From NCBI GenBank assembly GCA_038212305.1, contig JBBQUP010000035.1:1-29799 (forward strand): DNA of 29,799 nucleotides. The letters run 5' to 3'. A program made the translations under genes and the position numbers. Positions 9,982 to 17,787 of the stretch are shown here, in pieces. Below the pieces are notes generated by a model that was given only the letters and a program-made list of their open reading frames with translations, was not told the DNA's origin and made no database searches. Origin of the DNA: JBBQUP01 sp038212305 (GTDB lineage: Bacteria > Bacteroidota > Bacteroidia > Bacteroidales > Marinilabiliaceae). Each line of letters begins with the position of its first letter. Positions within the stretch are counted from its first letter, which is position 1.

Positions 9982-11670
9982 ATGGATAAAATTATCATAT
10001 ATCAATTAATACCACGACTATTTTCGAACCTTAATACAACCTGTAAAACCAATGGAAGCATTGTTGAAAATGGATGTGGGAAACTTAATGACATTAATGT
10101 CAATGCCTTAGCTTCTTTAAATGAATTGGGTATAACCCATATTTGGTTTACAGGCGTTTTAGAACATGCAACCACATCCGATTACACGGCTTTTGGCATA
10201 TCAACCGATCCTGTCCATTTAGTTAAAGGTAATGCAGGAAGTCCTTATGCAATAAAGGATTACTACGATATTTGTCCCGATTTAGCCGTAGATATTCCAA
10301 GTCGAATGAAGGAGTTTGAGCAATTGATTAAGCGAACACACACTGCGGGGCTAAAGGTTATTATCGATTTTGTTCCTAATCATGTGGCTCGTCATTACGA
10401 AAGTGATGCTAAACCCAATGGATGCGTAGATTTTGGAGCTTCCGATCATCCCAATGATGCATTTAATCCTCAAAATAACTACTATTATTTACCCAATCAG
10501 TCATTTATTTCCCCAGTTAATCCCAACAATGAGGAATCGAAATGGGTTGAAAATCCTGCTCGCGTAACTGGAAATGATTGTATATCAGCCTCTCCAACTA
10601 TAAATGATTGGTACGAAACGGTTAAGTTAAACTATGGTATAAATATCTACGATGGAACAACGCATTTCGATCCCGTTCCCAATACTTGGCATAAAATGGT
10701 TGATATTTTGCTGTTTTGGGCTTCAAAAGGTATTGATGGGTTTCGATGTGATATGGCCGAAATGGTTCCAGTTGAGTTTTGGAATTATGCCATTGCAAAA
10801 GTAAAAACTCAATATCCCGATATATTATTTATAGCCGAAGTATATAATCCTCAGTTATATCAAACATATATTTCTAATGGGCTTTTTGATTTATTGTACG
10901 ATAAAGTTGGTATGTACGATGTGCTTCGCTCTGTTGTTCAGCATCATGTAAGTACTAAACAAATATCCGACAAATGGCATGCAAATGAACCGCTCAGTAA
11001 TCATTTGTTAATATTCACCGAAAACCATGATGAACAGCGAGTTGCTTCCGATTTTTTCGCAAAAAATGCAGTAAGTGGATTTCCAACCACTTTTGTTGCG
11101 GCAACTATTAATGCTCGTGCTATAATGATTTATTTTGGGCAGGAATTTGGCGAAAAGGGAATGGATTCCGAAGGTTTTAGTGGGCTGGATGGACGAACAA
11201 CTATATTTGATTATTGGGGAATACAATCGTTTCAGAATTGGGTGAATCAACTTAAGTTTGATGGAACCGGTTTAACCGATGAGCAATTGAATGTATATCA
11301 ATTACATAAAAAAATAATCTCATTAGTTAAATCTACACCTGCATTAAACAAGGGGAGTTTTTATGATTTAATGTGGTATAATGCCGATAATCAACTGCTG
11401 AATTTTACTGAAATCTTTATGTTTTTTAGGTTTGATGTAACGTCAGTGTTTTTAGTCATTGCCAATTTTAATTCCACAGATGCACATGCTCGCATTCGAA
11501 TTCCGGAAGATGCCTTTGCCAAAGCTGGTCTTAAATCAAAAGACTATTTCAGGGCTAACGATTTAATGAACCCTGATATTTCCATTCAATTTCCAACGCA
11601 TGTAGCAATAGTTAATGGATTTGGTCTTAATTTAAAAGCTTATCAATGTTCTGTATTTCAGCTAAAGTAG
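9982..11670 (+). CDS. GH13 alpha-amylase family glycosidase, cytoplasmic form
   Basis: A 562-residue (beta/alpha)8-barrel enzyme of glycoside hydrolase family 13. Region I is IIDFVPNH (Asp129, Asn133, His134). Region II is GFRCDMAE with the nucleophile Asp257. Region III is IAEVYNP with the acid/base Glu286. Region IV is ENHDEQ (His349, Asp350). The last roughly 90 residues look like the C-terminal beta domain. No signal peptide or lipobox precedes the barrel (MDKIIIYQLIPRLF), so it should act on alpha-glucans or maltodextrins inside the cell. It is divergent from the protease/barrel gene and has no sus-like genes next to it, so it is not part of a polysaccharide utilisation locus in this window. 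Exact specificity (hydrolase or transferase) is undetermined. Confidence 0.9.
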   Translation: MDKIIIYQLIPRLFSNLNTTCKTNGSIVENGCGKLNDINVNALASLNELGITHIWFTGVLEHATTSDYTAFGISTDPVHLVKGNAGSPYAIKDYYDICPDLAVDIPSRMKEFEQLIKRTHTAGLKVIIDFVPNHVARHYESDAKPNGCVDFGASDHPNDAFNPQNNYYYLPNQSFISPVNPNNEESKWVENPARVTGNDCISASPTINDWYETVKLNYGINIYDGTTHFDPVPNTWHKMVDILLFWASKGIDGFRCDMAEMVPVEFWNYAIAKVKTQYPDILFIAEVYNPQLYQTYISNGLFDLLYDKVGMYDVLRSVVQHHVSTKQISDKWHANEPLSNHLLIFTENHDEQRVASDFFAKNAVSGFPTTFVAATINARAIMIYFGQEFGEKGMDSEGFSGLDGRTTIFDYWGIQSFQNWVNQLKFDGTGLTDEQLNVYQLHKKIISLVKSTPALNKGSFYDLMWYNADNQLLNFTEIFMFFRFDVTSVFLVIANFNSTDAHARIRIPEDAFAKAGLKSKDYFRANDLMNPDISIQFPTHVAIVNGFGLNLKAYQCSVFQLK

Positions 11671-11713
11671 AATAAATAATAATTTGGCTAGTCGAAAGTA
11701 ATGTTTTTAAACA

Positions 11714-11747
11714 AGTGAGATTTATTCGTTTTTCATCTCATTTTTAT
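11714..11747 (+). terminator. Possible terminator after the GH13 gene
   Basis: AGTGAGAT (11714-11721) pairs with ATCTCATT (11735-11742), including one G-T pair, around a 13-nt loop. A short T-rich tail follows. The stem is AT-rich and weak. Confidence 0.4.
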
Positions 11748-11781
11748 TATCTTACAAGGGTAACTTCTAAAACTAGTCGCC

Positions 11782-12114
11782 ATGTCCCAAATTACCTTTA
11801 ATTTTAGGTTAACTCTAAACGAGAGTGAAGTCATTCGAGTTGAAGATGATATTTATACCACTCATCAGTTTTTAGCCCGCGAAGAACCTAAATTTCATTT
11901 GATTGATGCTGGTTGTTTAAGAATTTTAAAAAAATTCGAAGGTCGATTATCTACAAAAGTTATTAACGAATGGTTATTATTATCAAAAGCACTCGATCAA
12001 ACATGTAGTTATCTAAAACGATGGGATGATGAAAAAATAGTGGAAGAACTAATTATGGGGCACGAATATCCTGTTTCATGGTATTTCGACCATTGTCAGA
12101 TGATTAGTAATTGA
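11782..12114 (+). CDS. Uncharacterised 110-residue protein
   Basis: A small soluble protein I do not recognise. It starts at ATG 11782 (MSQITFNFRLTLNESEV). It has no signal peptide, membrane helix or obvious metal-binding cluster. The first third looks like beta-strand followed by acidic residues (RVEDDIYTTHQFLAREEPK). The remainder is predicted helical and contains two cysteines that are far apart. A weak promoter-like TATCTTAC sits at 11748-11755. It stands alone between the amylase and the nucleoid-associated protein, with 111 bp before it and about 100 bp after. Codon use matches its neighbours and the reading frame is clean, which supports a real gene, but no function is offered. Confidence 0.65.
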   Translation: MSQITFNFRLTLNESEVIRVEDDIYTTHQFLAREEPKFHLIDAGCLRILKKFEGRLSTKVINEWLLLSKALDQTCSYLKRWDDEKIVEELIMGHEYPVSWYFDHCQMISN

Positions 12115-12181
12115 GTTATCGGGTTAACAGGGTGTAAAAATCAATCGGTCTTTTACAGATTCATTTCGTACCATATTTTTT

Positions 12182-12189
12182 TATCTTTG
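12182..12189 (+). promoter_or_regulatory. Bacteroidota -7 box (TATCTTTG) for the nucleoid-associated protein gene
   Basis: TATCTTTG followed by TGC is a perfect match to the TAnnTTTG box of the Bacteroidota primary sigma factor. A good -33 TTG is not obvious. Transcription would start around 12195, which rules out the upstream in-frame GTG at 12189 and favours the ATG at 12213. Confidence 0.6.
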
Positions 12190-12212
12190 TGCTTTACCAT
12201 AGTACAAAAAAG

Positions 12213-13262
12213 ATGATCGATTCGACTCAAGTTACAATTACAGATCTAATTATACATCACGTTGGAGCTAAAGCCAAAGGTGAAGAAGTGCGTTATTCAA
12301 AACAACCTTATCAGTTTATCGACAACGATGAAGTTGGAGTAGTTTTAAAGAGTTACTTTTTTAGGCCATTTAAAGGCGATGCTTATTATAACTTCTATCA
12401 CGAGGAAGAAATTTCCCAGAATCCAGCCTATTCCTTGGTGCATCTGTTTTTTAACCAGCAAATTTCTTTTTACGATTTATCGGTACAACTATCCGGATTG
12501 CTTTACGATTCATCAAACCATGCCAAAATAAATGCGGGAGAGTTTTATTTAGCTGCTTTCGACAATGTGGTGGTTGAAGGTGAATTGGTTCAGGCTTTGG
12601 GTATTTTTAAATCGGAGAACAAGGAAATATTTTTAAAAGTTTATTTGAAGGATCAAAACTTTGAAGTGGGAACTCAAGAGGGAATAAATGTTCGTAAACT
12701 CGATAAAGGTTGTATTATTTTTAATACCGAAAGCGATGCTGGTTATAAAATTTGTTCCGTTGATAATCTAAATAAAGGTAATGAAGCTCTTTTTTGGAAG
12801 GAAAATTTTTTAGGCCTCAAACCTCGAGAAGATAACTATTATTACACCAATAACTATTTGAAAATGTGTCGGGGATTTGTTGATGAAGTGTATAATGCAG
12901 AAGGCAATGTTCCTCGCTCTGATCAAGTTGATTTGCTTAATCGGTCGTATGAGTTTTTTACGAAAAAAGATAGCTTTAAAGAACCTGATTTTGAGCGGGA
13001 GGTAATTAGGCAGCCAGAGGTTATTGATGCTTTTAATCAGTACAAAGAGCATTTTGAAACAGAAAAGTCTATGCCTTTAATGGCTGATTTTGATATTTCG
13101 AAAAGCGCAGTCAAAGGCGAGAAGAAACATTTTAAATCAATAATAAAGCTCGATAAAAATTTTCATGTCTATGTACATGGACAACGTAATTATATTGAGC
13201 GTGGTTATGATAACGACAAAGGATTAAATTTTTATAAATTGTTTTATCATACCGAGGATTAG
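12213..13262 (+). CDS. YejK/NdpA-like nucleoid-associated protein
   Basis: A 349-residue soluble protein that resembles the 37-kDa nucleoid-associated protein family (YejK/NdpA) in its Bacteroidota form. Recognisable parts are the N-terminus ITDLIIHHVGAKAKGEEV, the FFRPFKGDAYYNFYHE segment and the C-terminal block KFHVYVHGQRNYIERGYDNDKGLNFYKLFY. Family members bind double-stranded DNA and associate with the chromosome, and a precise role in this phylum is not established. I chose ATG 12213 rather than the in-frame GTG at 12189 because the latter overlaps the promoter box. The rRNA methyltransferase gene follows 33 bp downstream, so the two may share a transcript. Confidence 0.8.
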   Translation: MIDSTQVTITDLIIHHVGAKAKGEEVRYSKQPYQFIDNDEVGVVLKSYFFRPFKGDAYYNFYHEEEISQNPAYSLVHLFFNQQISFYDLSVQLSGLLYDSSNHAKINAGEFYLAAFDNVVVEGELVQALGIFKSENKEIFLKVYLKDQNFEVGTQEGINVRKLDKGCIIFNTESDAGYKICSVDNLNKGNEALFWKENFLGLKPREDNYYYTNNYLKMCRGFVDEVYNAEGNVPRSDQVDLLNRSYEFFTKKDSFKEPDFEREVIRQPEVIDAFNQYKEHFETEKSMPLMADFDISKSAVKGEKKHFKSIIKLDKNFHVYVHGQRNYIERGYDNDKGLNFYKLFYHTED

Positions 13263-13295
13263 GGGTTTAAAATCCTCTCAACATAATTAGCTTTC

Positions 13296-14642
13296 ATGAA
13301 TCAAATCCCTCTACCGGTCGATTTTGTAAATCGTATTTCATCTCAATTGCCTTATTTTGCAAGTGATTTAATAAATAGTTTGGATAGCGAGCCATCGGTT
13401 TCGGTTCGGATTCATCCTCAGAAAAAAGCGGCTTTGTCTTTTTTGGGCGAAAAAGTTCCTTGGTGCGACAATGGTTTTTACATTCATGATCGTCCTGTTT
13501 TTACTTTAGATCCCTTGTTTCATGCAGGTTGTTACTATCCGCAAGAAGCTTCTTCAATGTTTTTATCAGAGGTGCTAAAGCAACTCTATCCTCATCAAAA
13601 GCCTGAAACTGTTTTGGATTTATGTGCAGCACCAGGCGGTAAATCAACTATAATTGCCTCATTTTTGGATCATTATGGCGTTTTGGTTTCGAATGAGGTT
13701 ATTAAGCATCGTGCAAATATCTTGAGTGAGAATATCTTAAAATGGGGATATGCGAATGTTGTTGTCACGAATAGCGAACCTGCTCGTTTGGGGCAGTTAT
13801 CGGGTTTGTTCGAATTAATAGTTGTTGATGCACCCTGTAGTGGCGAAGGAATGTTTCGCAAAGATTTGCAGTCTCGCTCGCATTGGTCCGAAGAGAATGC
13901 AAATATGTGTGCATCTCGTCAGCAACAAATTATCGATGATATTTGGCCAGCACTAAAATCTGGAGGGTACCTTATTTATTCGACTTGTACGTTTAATCCG
14001 GCTGAAAATGAAGAAAATTTAAAATGGATATCAGATGAATTCGATTGCAAATTTGTTGAAATGCCATTAAATGAGCAATATGGAATTACCAAAGTTGTTT
14101 TGGGCGATGCCATTGGCTATGCTTTTTATCCGGGTAAAACAAAAGGTGAAGGGTTTTTTATATCGATACTTAAAAAAGGAATAACTACCAATTCGGGATA
14201 TAAAGGTAAAAACACAAAGTTGGTTCAACCGCGCGTTCCAGCTGGTTTGTTAAAGAATCAAAATTTGTTTACCACTATTCAATTAGGTAGTGATGTAGTT
14301 GCTATGCCTCCTCAATTATTGCAATTGTATCAAGCGATAGTCGATAAAGTTAAAGTTATTCATGCTGGCATTCCTCTGGGAAGCATGATTCAGAATAAAT
14401 GGAATCCTCATCATGGATTAAGTATGTCGTTGTTTAATAATTCACCGTTCGAAAAATATGAGGCTGAATTGATTGAGGCTCAGCGATTTCTGAGAGGTGA
14501 AACATTCCCAATGCCTAACATGAATCCGGGATGGGTAGAAGTGTGCTATCACTCTATTCCGTTGGGTTATATGAAGCAAATTGGAAATAGGGCAAATAAT
14601 TATTATCCAAAAGAGTGGCGTATTCGCATGGAAATTGAGTGA
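13296..14642 (+). CDS. RsmF/NOP2-type rRNA (cytosine-C5) methyltransferase
   Basis: A 448-residue SAM-dependent RNA m5C methyltransferase of the NOL1/NOP2/Sun family. The SAM-binding motif is DLCAAPGGKST. Motif IV is VVDAPCSGEGMFRKD with Cys181, and motif VI is YSTCTFNPAENE with the presumed nucleophile Cys231. About 150 further residues follow the catalytic core and end in a PUA-like segment (GWVEVCYHSIPLGYMKQIGNRANNYYPKEWRIRM), as in RsmF (YebU), which methylates a cytosine in 16S rRNA. An RsmB assignment is less likely because the N-terminal NusB-like domain is absent. The target base cannot be read from sequence. It lies 33 bp after the nucleoid-associated protein gene on the same strand. 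Confidence 0.9.
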   Translation: MNQIPLPVDFVNRISSQLPYFASDLINSLDSEPSVSVRIHPQKKAALSFLGEKVPWCDNGFYIHDRPVFTLDPLFHAGCYYPQEASSMFLSEVLKQLYPHQKPETVLDLCAAPGGKSTIIASFLDHYGVLVSNEVIKHRANILSENILKWGYANVVVTNSEPARLGQLSGLFELIVVDAPCSGEGMFRKDLQSRSHWSEENANMCASRQQQIIDDIWPALKSGGYLIYSTCTFNPAENEENLKWISDEFDCKFVEMPLNEQYGITKVVLGDAIGYAFYPGKTKGEGFFISILKKGITTNSGYKGKNTKLVQPRVPAGLLKNQNLFTTIQLGSDVVAMPPQLLQLYQAIVDKVKVIHAGIPLGSMIQNKWNPHHGLSMSLFNNSPFEKYEAELIEAQRFLRGETFPMPNMNPGWVEVCYHSIPLGYMKQIGNRANNYYPKEWRIRMEIE

Positions 14643-14667
14643 TATTTGTCTCTTTTCCTTAAATACA

Positions 14668-14699
14668 TTGCACTTTTTAAGTTTTAATCGATATTTTTA
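14668..14699 (+). promoter_or_regulatory. Weak candidate promoter for the YjbQ gene
   Basis: TTG (14668-14670), a 21-nt gap and TATTTTTA (14692-14699) resemble the TTG / TAnnTTTG pair with one mismatch, 25 bp before the start codon. The AT-rich context makes chance matches likely. Confidence 0.35.
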
Positions 14700-14723
14700 T
14701 ATTCTAAATTCAAAATATATTCA

Positions 14724-15134
14724 ATGATTCAACAAATAGAGATTCAACTTCCCGAATTTGCTAGAGGTGCTCATGTTATTACGAGTTACATTACATCAAA
14801 ACTACCTCTTTTGCCTGAGAAAGGGTTATTGCATATATTTATTAAGCATACGTCGGCGGGTATAACGATTAATGAAAATGCTGATCCTTCTGTTCGTCAC
14901 GATTTTGAAGTTGGATTTAATCAATTAGTTCCCTCAAGCAATAAAGAGTTTACACATACGCTTGAAGGTCCCGATGATATGCCCTCTCATATAAAATCTT
15001 CTTTGGTTGGCCATAGCCTTACCATTCCTATTACTGCGCGGAAACTTAATTTAGGAACCTGGCAAGGAATCTATCTGTGTGAATTTCGAAATTTTGCCGA
15101 CCCTCGCAATTTGGTGATTACCATTTATGCTTAA
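14724..15134 (+). CDS. YjbQ family protein (UPF0047; secondary thiamine-phosphate synthase activity)
   Basis: A 136-residue protein covering the whole family length. The conserved core is visible: FIKHTSAGITINENADPSVRHDFE, then HTLEGPDDMPSHIKSSLVG and LGTWQGIYLCEFR. These carry the conserved His, Asn, Asp and Glu residues. Members form small beta-rich trimers. The Escherichia coli protein has weak thiamine-phosphate synthase activity that is probably not its main job. No TPP riboswitch is seen upstream and no thiamine genes are nearby, so nothing in the context supports a thiamine role. It stands as a single gene before the ior pair. Confidence 0.92.
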   Translation: MIQQIEIQLPEFARGAHVITSYITSKLPLLPEKGLLHIFIKHTSAGITINENADPSVRHDFEVGFNQLVPSSNKEFTHTLEGPDDMPSHIKSSLVGHSLTIPITARKLNLGTWQGIYLCEFRNFADPRNLVITIYA

Positions 15135-15260
15135 TTCTTCGTTTTAGAGAGTTGAATCTTTAAAAATATTCTACCAATCTATTTATTGGTTTTATTATTG
15201 GGTACAGCCACGGATTTTGCCGTTGATAATTATCATGTGCATTACGCTTTAAATTTGGTT

Positions 15261-15316
15261 ATTTAGTGTCAGCAAGAAAACTGCACTTTTTCACTGTCTT
15301 GCACAGACTATTTAGT
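15261..15316. repeat. Small inverted-repeat element, copy C
   Basis: The left arm TAGTGTCAGCAAGA (from 15264) pairs with the right arm TCTTGCACAGACTA (15297-15310) around a loop containing a T run. The first 22 bases match copy A exactly and the right end again reads GACTATTTA. It ends about 35-40 bp before the preferred iorA start codon. Confidence 0.7.
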
Positions 15317-15349
15317 AAGTGATTTTTATGAGTGCCAAAATTTATGCGT

Positions 15350-16942
15350 ATGAGTACTAAAAAACCCTTACTCCTTCTGGGGGCGGAGGCTATTGCACAA
15401 GGAGCAATTGATGGTGGATTGTCGGGAGTTTATGCTTATCCGGGTACACCTTCTACCGAAATAACGGAATACATTCAAAAATCGAAGGAAGCTAACCGTT
15501 TGGCGATTCACAGTCAATGGTCGGCTAACGAAAAAACAGCCATGGAAGCTGCGTTAGGAATGTCATATGCAGGAAAGCGAGCGATGGTTTGCATGAAGCA
15601 TGTGGGTTTAAATGTGGCTGCTGATGCATTTGTTAACTCATCGATAACCGGAGTTAATGGTGGTTTGGTAGTTACCGTGGCTGATGATCCATCGATGCAT
15701 TCATCTCAGAACGAACAAGATTCCAGATATTATGGTCGATTTGCGCTTATTCCAATTCTTGAACCTTCAAATCAGCAGGAGGCATACGATATGGCGTATA
15801 ATGCTTTTGATCTGAGTGAAAAGCTGAAAGTCCCTGTGATGCTTCGAATAACAACCCGATTGTCACATTCAAGATCAGGTGTAGTTATCCAATTACAAAA
15901 AAATCAAAACGCCATCTCTTTACCTGGCGACCCTCGACAATTTGTTTTATTGCCTTCAATAGCTCGTCAGCGTTATAAAAATTTGCTTGATGATTTCCCT
16001 TCGTTTGTTAAATCTTCTGAAGAATCGGAATACAATGTTTTACATGCTGGCAGTGATTACTCGATGGGTATTGTAGCTTGTGGCATTACGTTTAATTATT
16101 TAATGGAGAACTATCCAAATGGTTGCCCTTTTCCAGTACTTAAAATAGGTCAATATCCGTTACCTCGTAAGGTGATGGAAAAATTCGAGCACGATTGTCA
16201 ATCCCTTTTAGTGCTAGAAGATGGCTATCCTATGATTGAAGAGATTTTAGCAGGGTATTTTCGCAATGGCATTCCTATTTACGGTCGTTTAAATGGTTGG
16301 TTGCCACGCGATGGCGAGTTAAATCCCGATTTGGTGGCTAAGGCTTTAAAACTACCTTATTCCGAATTGCAAAAAAGCAATCCTTTTGTAATGAGCCGTC
16401 CTCCTTCTATGTGTCAGGGATGTGGCCATCGCGATGCTTACTTTGCTTTGAATGAAGTTATGCGAACTATTGGAGATGGGCATGTGTTTTCAGATATAGG
16501 TTGTTATGCATTGGGAGCATTGCCGCCTTTTCAAGCAATTAACTCGTGTGTCGATATGGGAGCTTCCATAACAATGGCCAAAGGTGCTTCTGATGCTGGC
16601 TTAAGACCTACAGTGGCAGTAATTGGGGATTCTACATTTACGCATTCAGGTATGACTGGACTGCTTGATGCGATCAATGAAAAAACAGCCATGACTGTTA
16701 TTATTTCCGATAACGAAACAACAGGAATGACAGGCGGCCAAACGTCTTCAGCTCATAATCATATCGAAAATATTTGTTTAGGATTAGGAGTCCATCCCGA
16801 TCATTTACATGTTATCGTACCACATCCAAAAAATCATGATCAAATGGTTAAATTAATGCGTAAAGAGTTTAAGTATGATGGGGTATCTGTAATTATACCT
16901 CGTCGAGAATGTATTCAAACACTTAGTCGCTCAAAACATTAA
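15350..16942 (+). CDS. iorA: Indolepyruvate ferredoxin oxidoreductase, alpha subunit (short form)
   Basis: The thiamine-diphosphate subunit of the enzyme that oxidises arylpyruvates to aryl-acetyl-CoA with ferredoxin, or runs in reverse. The N-terminal domain begins KKPLLLLGAEAIAQGAIDGG and contains YAYPGTPSTEITEYI. The C-terminal TPP domain shows CQGCGHRD (Cys355, Cys358), GDSTFTHSG (Gly426-Asp427) and the downstream SDNETTGMTGGQ. I prefer ATG 15350 (530 residues). In-frame alternatives are GTG 15332 and ATG 15344. The protein stops soon after the TPP domain (IIPRRECIQTLSRSKH) and lacks the C-terminal pair of CxxCxxC 4Fe-4S motifs of classical IorA. From memory this short form is usual in Bacteroidales, so electron transfer would need a separate ferredoxin. 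iorB follows after an unusual 225-bp gap. Confidence 0.93.
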   Translation: MSTKKPLLLLGAEAIAQGAIDGGLSGVYAYPGTPSTEITEYIQKSKEANRLAIHSQWSANEKTAMEAALGMSYAGKRAMVCMKHVGLNVAADAFVNSSITGVNGGLVVTVADDPSMHSSQNEQDSRYYGRFALIPILEPSNQQEAYDMAYNAFDLSEKLKVPVMLRITTRLSHSRSGVVIQLQKNQNAISLPGDPRQFVLLPSIARQRYKNLLDDFPSFVKSSEESEYNVLHAGSDYSMGIVACGITFNYLMENYPNGCPFPVLKIGQYPLPRKVMEKFEHDCQSLLVLEDGYPMIEEILAGYFRNGIPIYGRLNGWLPRDGELNPDLVAKALKLPYSELQKSNPFVMSRPPSMCQGCGHRDAYFALNEVMRTIGDGHVFSDIGCYALGALPPFQAINSCVDMGASITMAKGASDAGLRPTVAVIGDSTFTHSGMTGLLDAINEKTAMTVIISDNETTGMTGGQTSSAHNHIENICLGLGVHPDHLHVIVPHPKNHDQMVKLMRKEFKYDGVSVIIPRRECIQTLSRSKH

Positions 16943-16943
16943 G

Positions 16944-17116
16944 AAGCTGTTTAAATTTTAAAGATGTTTAGATTTTTAGATTATAGAAAGAGAGAGAAGA
17001 TAAAAAAGATGAAAATAGAATGTTCATCATCCGGAATTATCTAAAATATCTTATCTATCTGTCTATAATCTATTATTCTTCCTATCTTTTTATTCATTTA
17101 AATTTAAACAGTTACT
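16944..17116. repeat. Imperfect long inverted repeat between iorA and iorB
   Basis: The outer arms CTGTTTAAATTT (from about 16947) and AAATTTAAACAG (ending about 17111) are inverted. Inside them AGATTATAGAAAGAGAGAGA (from about 16978) is mirrored by TCTATCTGTCTATAATCT (ending about 17071), with several mismatches and an indel between the two blocks. The whole 170-bp dyad fills most of the intergenic gap and has no coding frame. It could be a degenerate MITE-like insertion or a folded intercistronic RNA. Confidence 0.6.
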
Positions 17117-17167
17117 AAATTATGTCCTACAATTGATTTTTATTTACAAAAGGTTAATTCATAATAA

Positions 17168-17764
17168 ATGAAAAAAGATATTATCATAGCTGGAGTAGGC
17201 GGGCAGGGAATATTATCTATTGCTACAGTAATAGGATTAGCTGCAATAAATACTGGAATGCATATGAAACAGTCCGAAGTTCATGGGATGAGTCAACGTG
17301 GAGGCGATGTTCAATCCAACTTGCGAATATCTACTCAACCCATTTTTTCTGATCTAATTCCAGTTGGTCGTGCCGATTTAATTATAGCCATGGAACCAAT
17401 GGAAGCCCTTAGATATCGAAGTTATTTATCAGAAAAGGGTTGGGTGATTGCATCTATTAATTTGGTTGAGAATATCCCCAATTATCCTTCTATCGATAGT
17501 ATAAAAAATGAGTTAGTATCAAATTCGCAAGCCATTTTATGTAATGCAGAATCATTGGCTCGGGAATGTGGATCCGTAAAAGCTTCTAATATGGTTTTGC
17601 TAGGCGCCGCTTTCCCTTATATGGGCTTGGGCAAGTTAATAGTCGAAGAATCAATAAATCAGATTTTTGCAAAAAAAGGACAAGCCATTATCGATTTGAA
17701 TATTAAAGCCTTTCATCTTGGTATAGCGTATTCGAATACCAACGATCCTTTAAAAGTTAGTTGA
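17168..17764 (+). CDS. iorB: Indolepyruvate ferredoxin oxidoreductase, beta subunit
   Basis: A 198-residue protein matching the pyruvate/ketoisovalerate oxidoreductase gamma-type domain. The N-terminal motif IIIAGVGGQGILSIATVIG (Gly9-Gly14) and the segment KQSEVHGMSQRGGDVQSNLRI are the family hallmarks. It pairs with IorA to form the active enzyme and the catalytic pocket for 2-oxoacids. The length is normal for IorB. It reads in the same direction as iorA, but the 225-bp intervening dyad means that either the transcript runs through a large hairpin or iorB has its own promoter. No clear TAnnTTTG box is visible before it. Confidence 0.93.
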   Translation: MKKDIIIAGVGGQGILSIATVIGLAAINTGMHMKQSEVHGMSQRGGDVQSNLRISTQPIFSDLIPVGRADLIIAMEPMEALRYRSYLSEKGWVIASINLVENIPNYPSIDSIKNELVSNSQAILCNAESLARECGSVKASNMVLLGAAFPYMGLGKLIVEESINQIFAKKGQAIIDLNIKAFHLGIAYSNTNDPLKVS

Positions 17765-17787
17765 TGCAGATGCTAAATACCAGTCAA

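Noticed and set aside
9774..9998. Minus-strand frame of 74 codons between the protease and GH13 genes
   Set aside because: It overlaps the start of the protease gene in another frame and the GH13 start, has an unlikely composition (many Y, N, H) and no family signal.
14643..14723. TPP riboswitch before the YjbQ gene
   Set aside because: The leader is only about 80 bp of AT-rich DNA and lacks the conserved CUGAGA and ACCUGA-type elements of the thi box.
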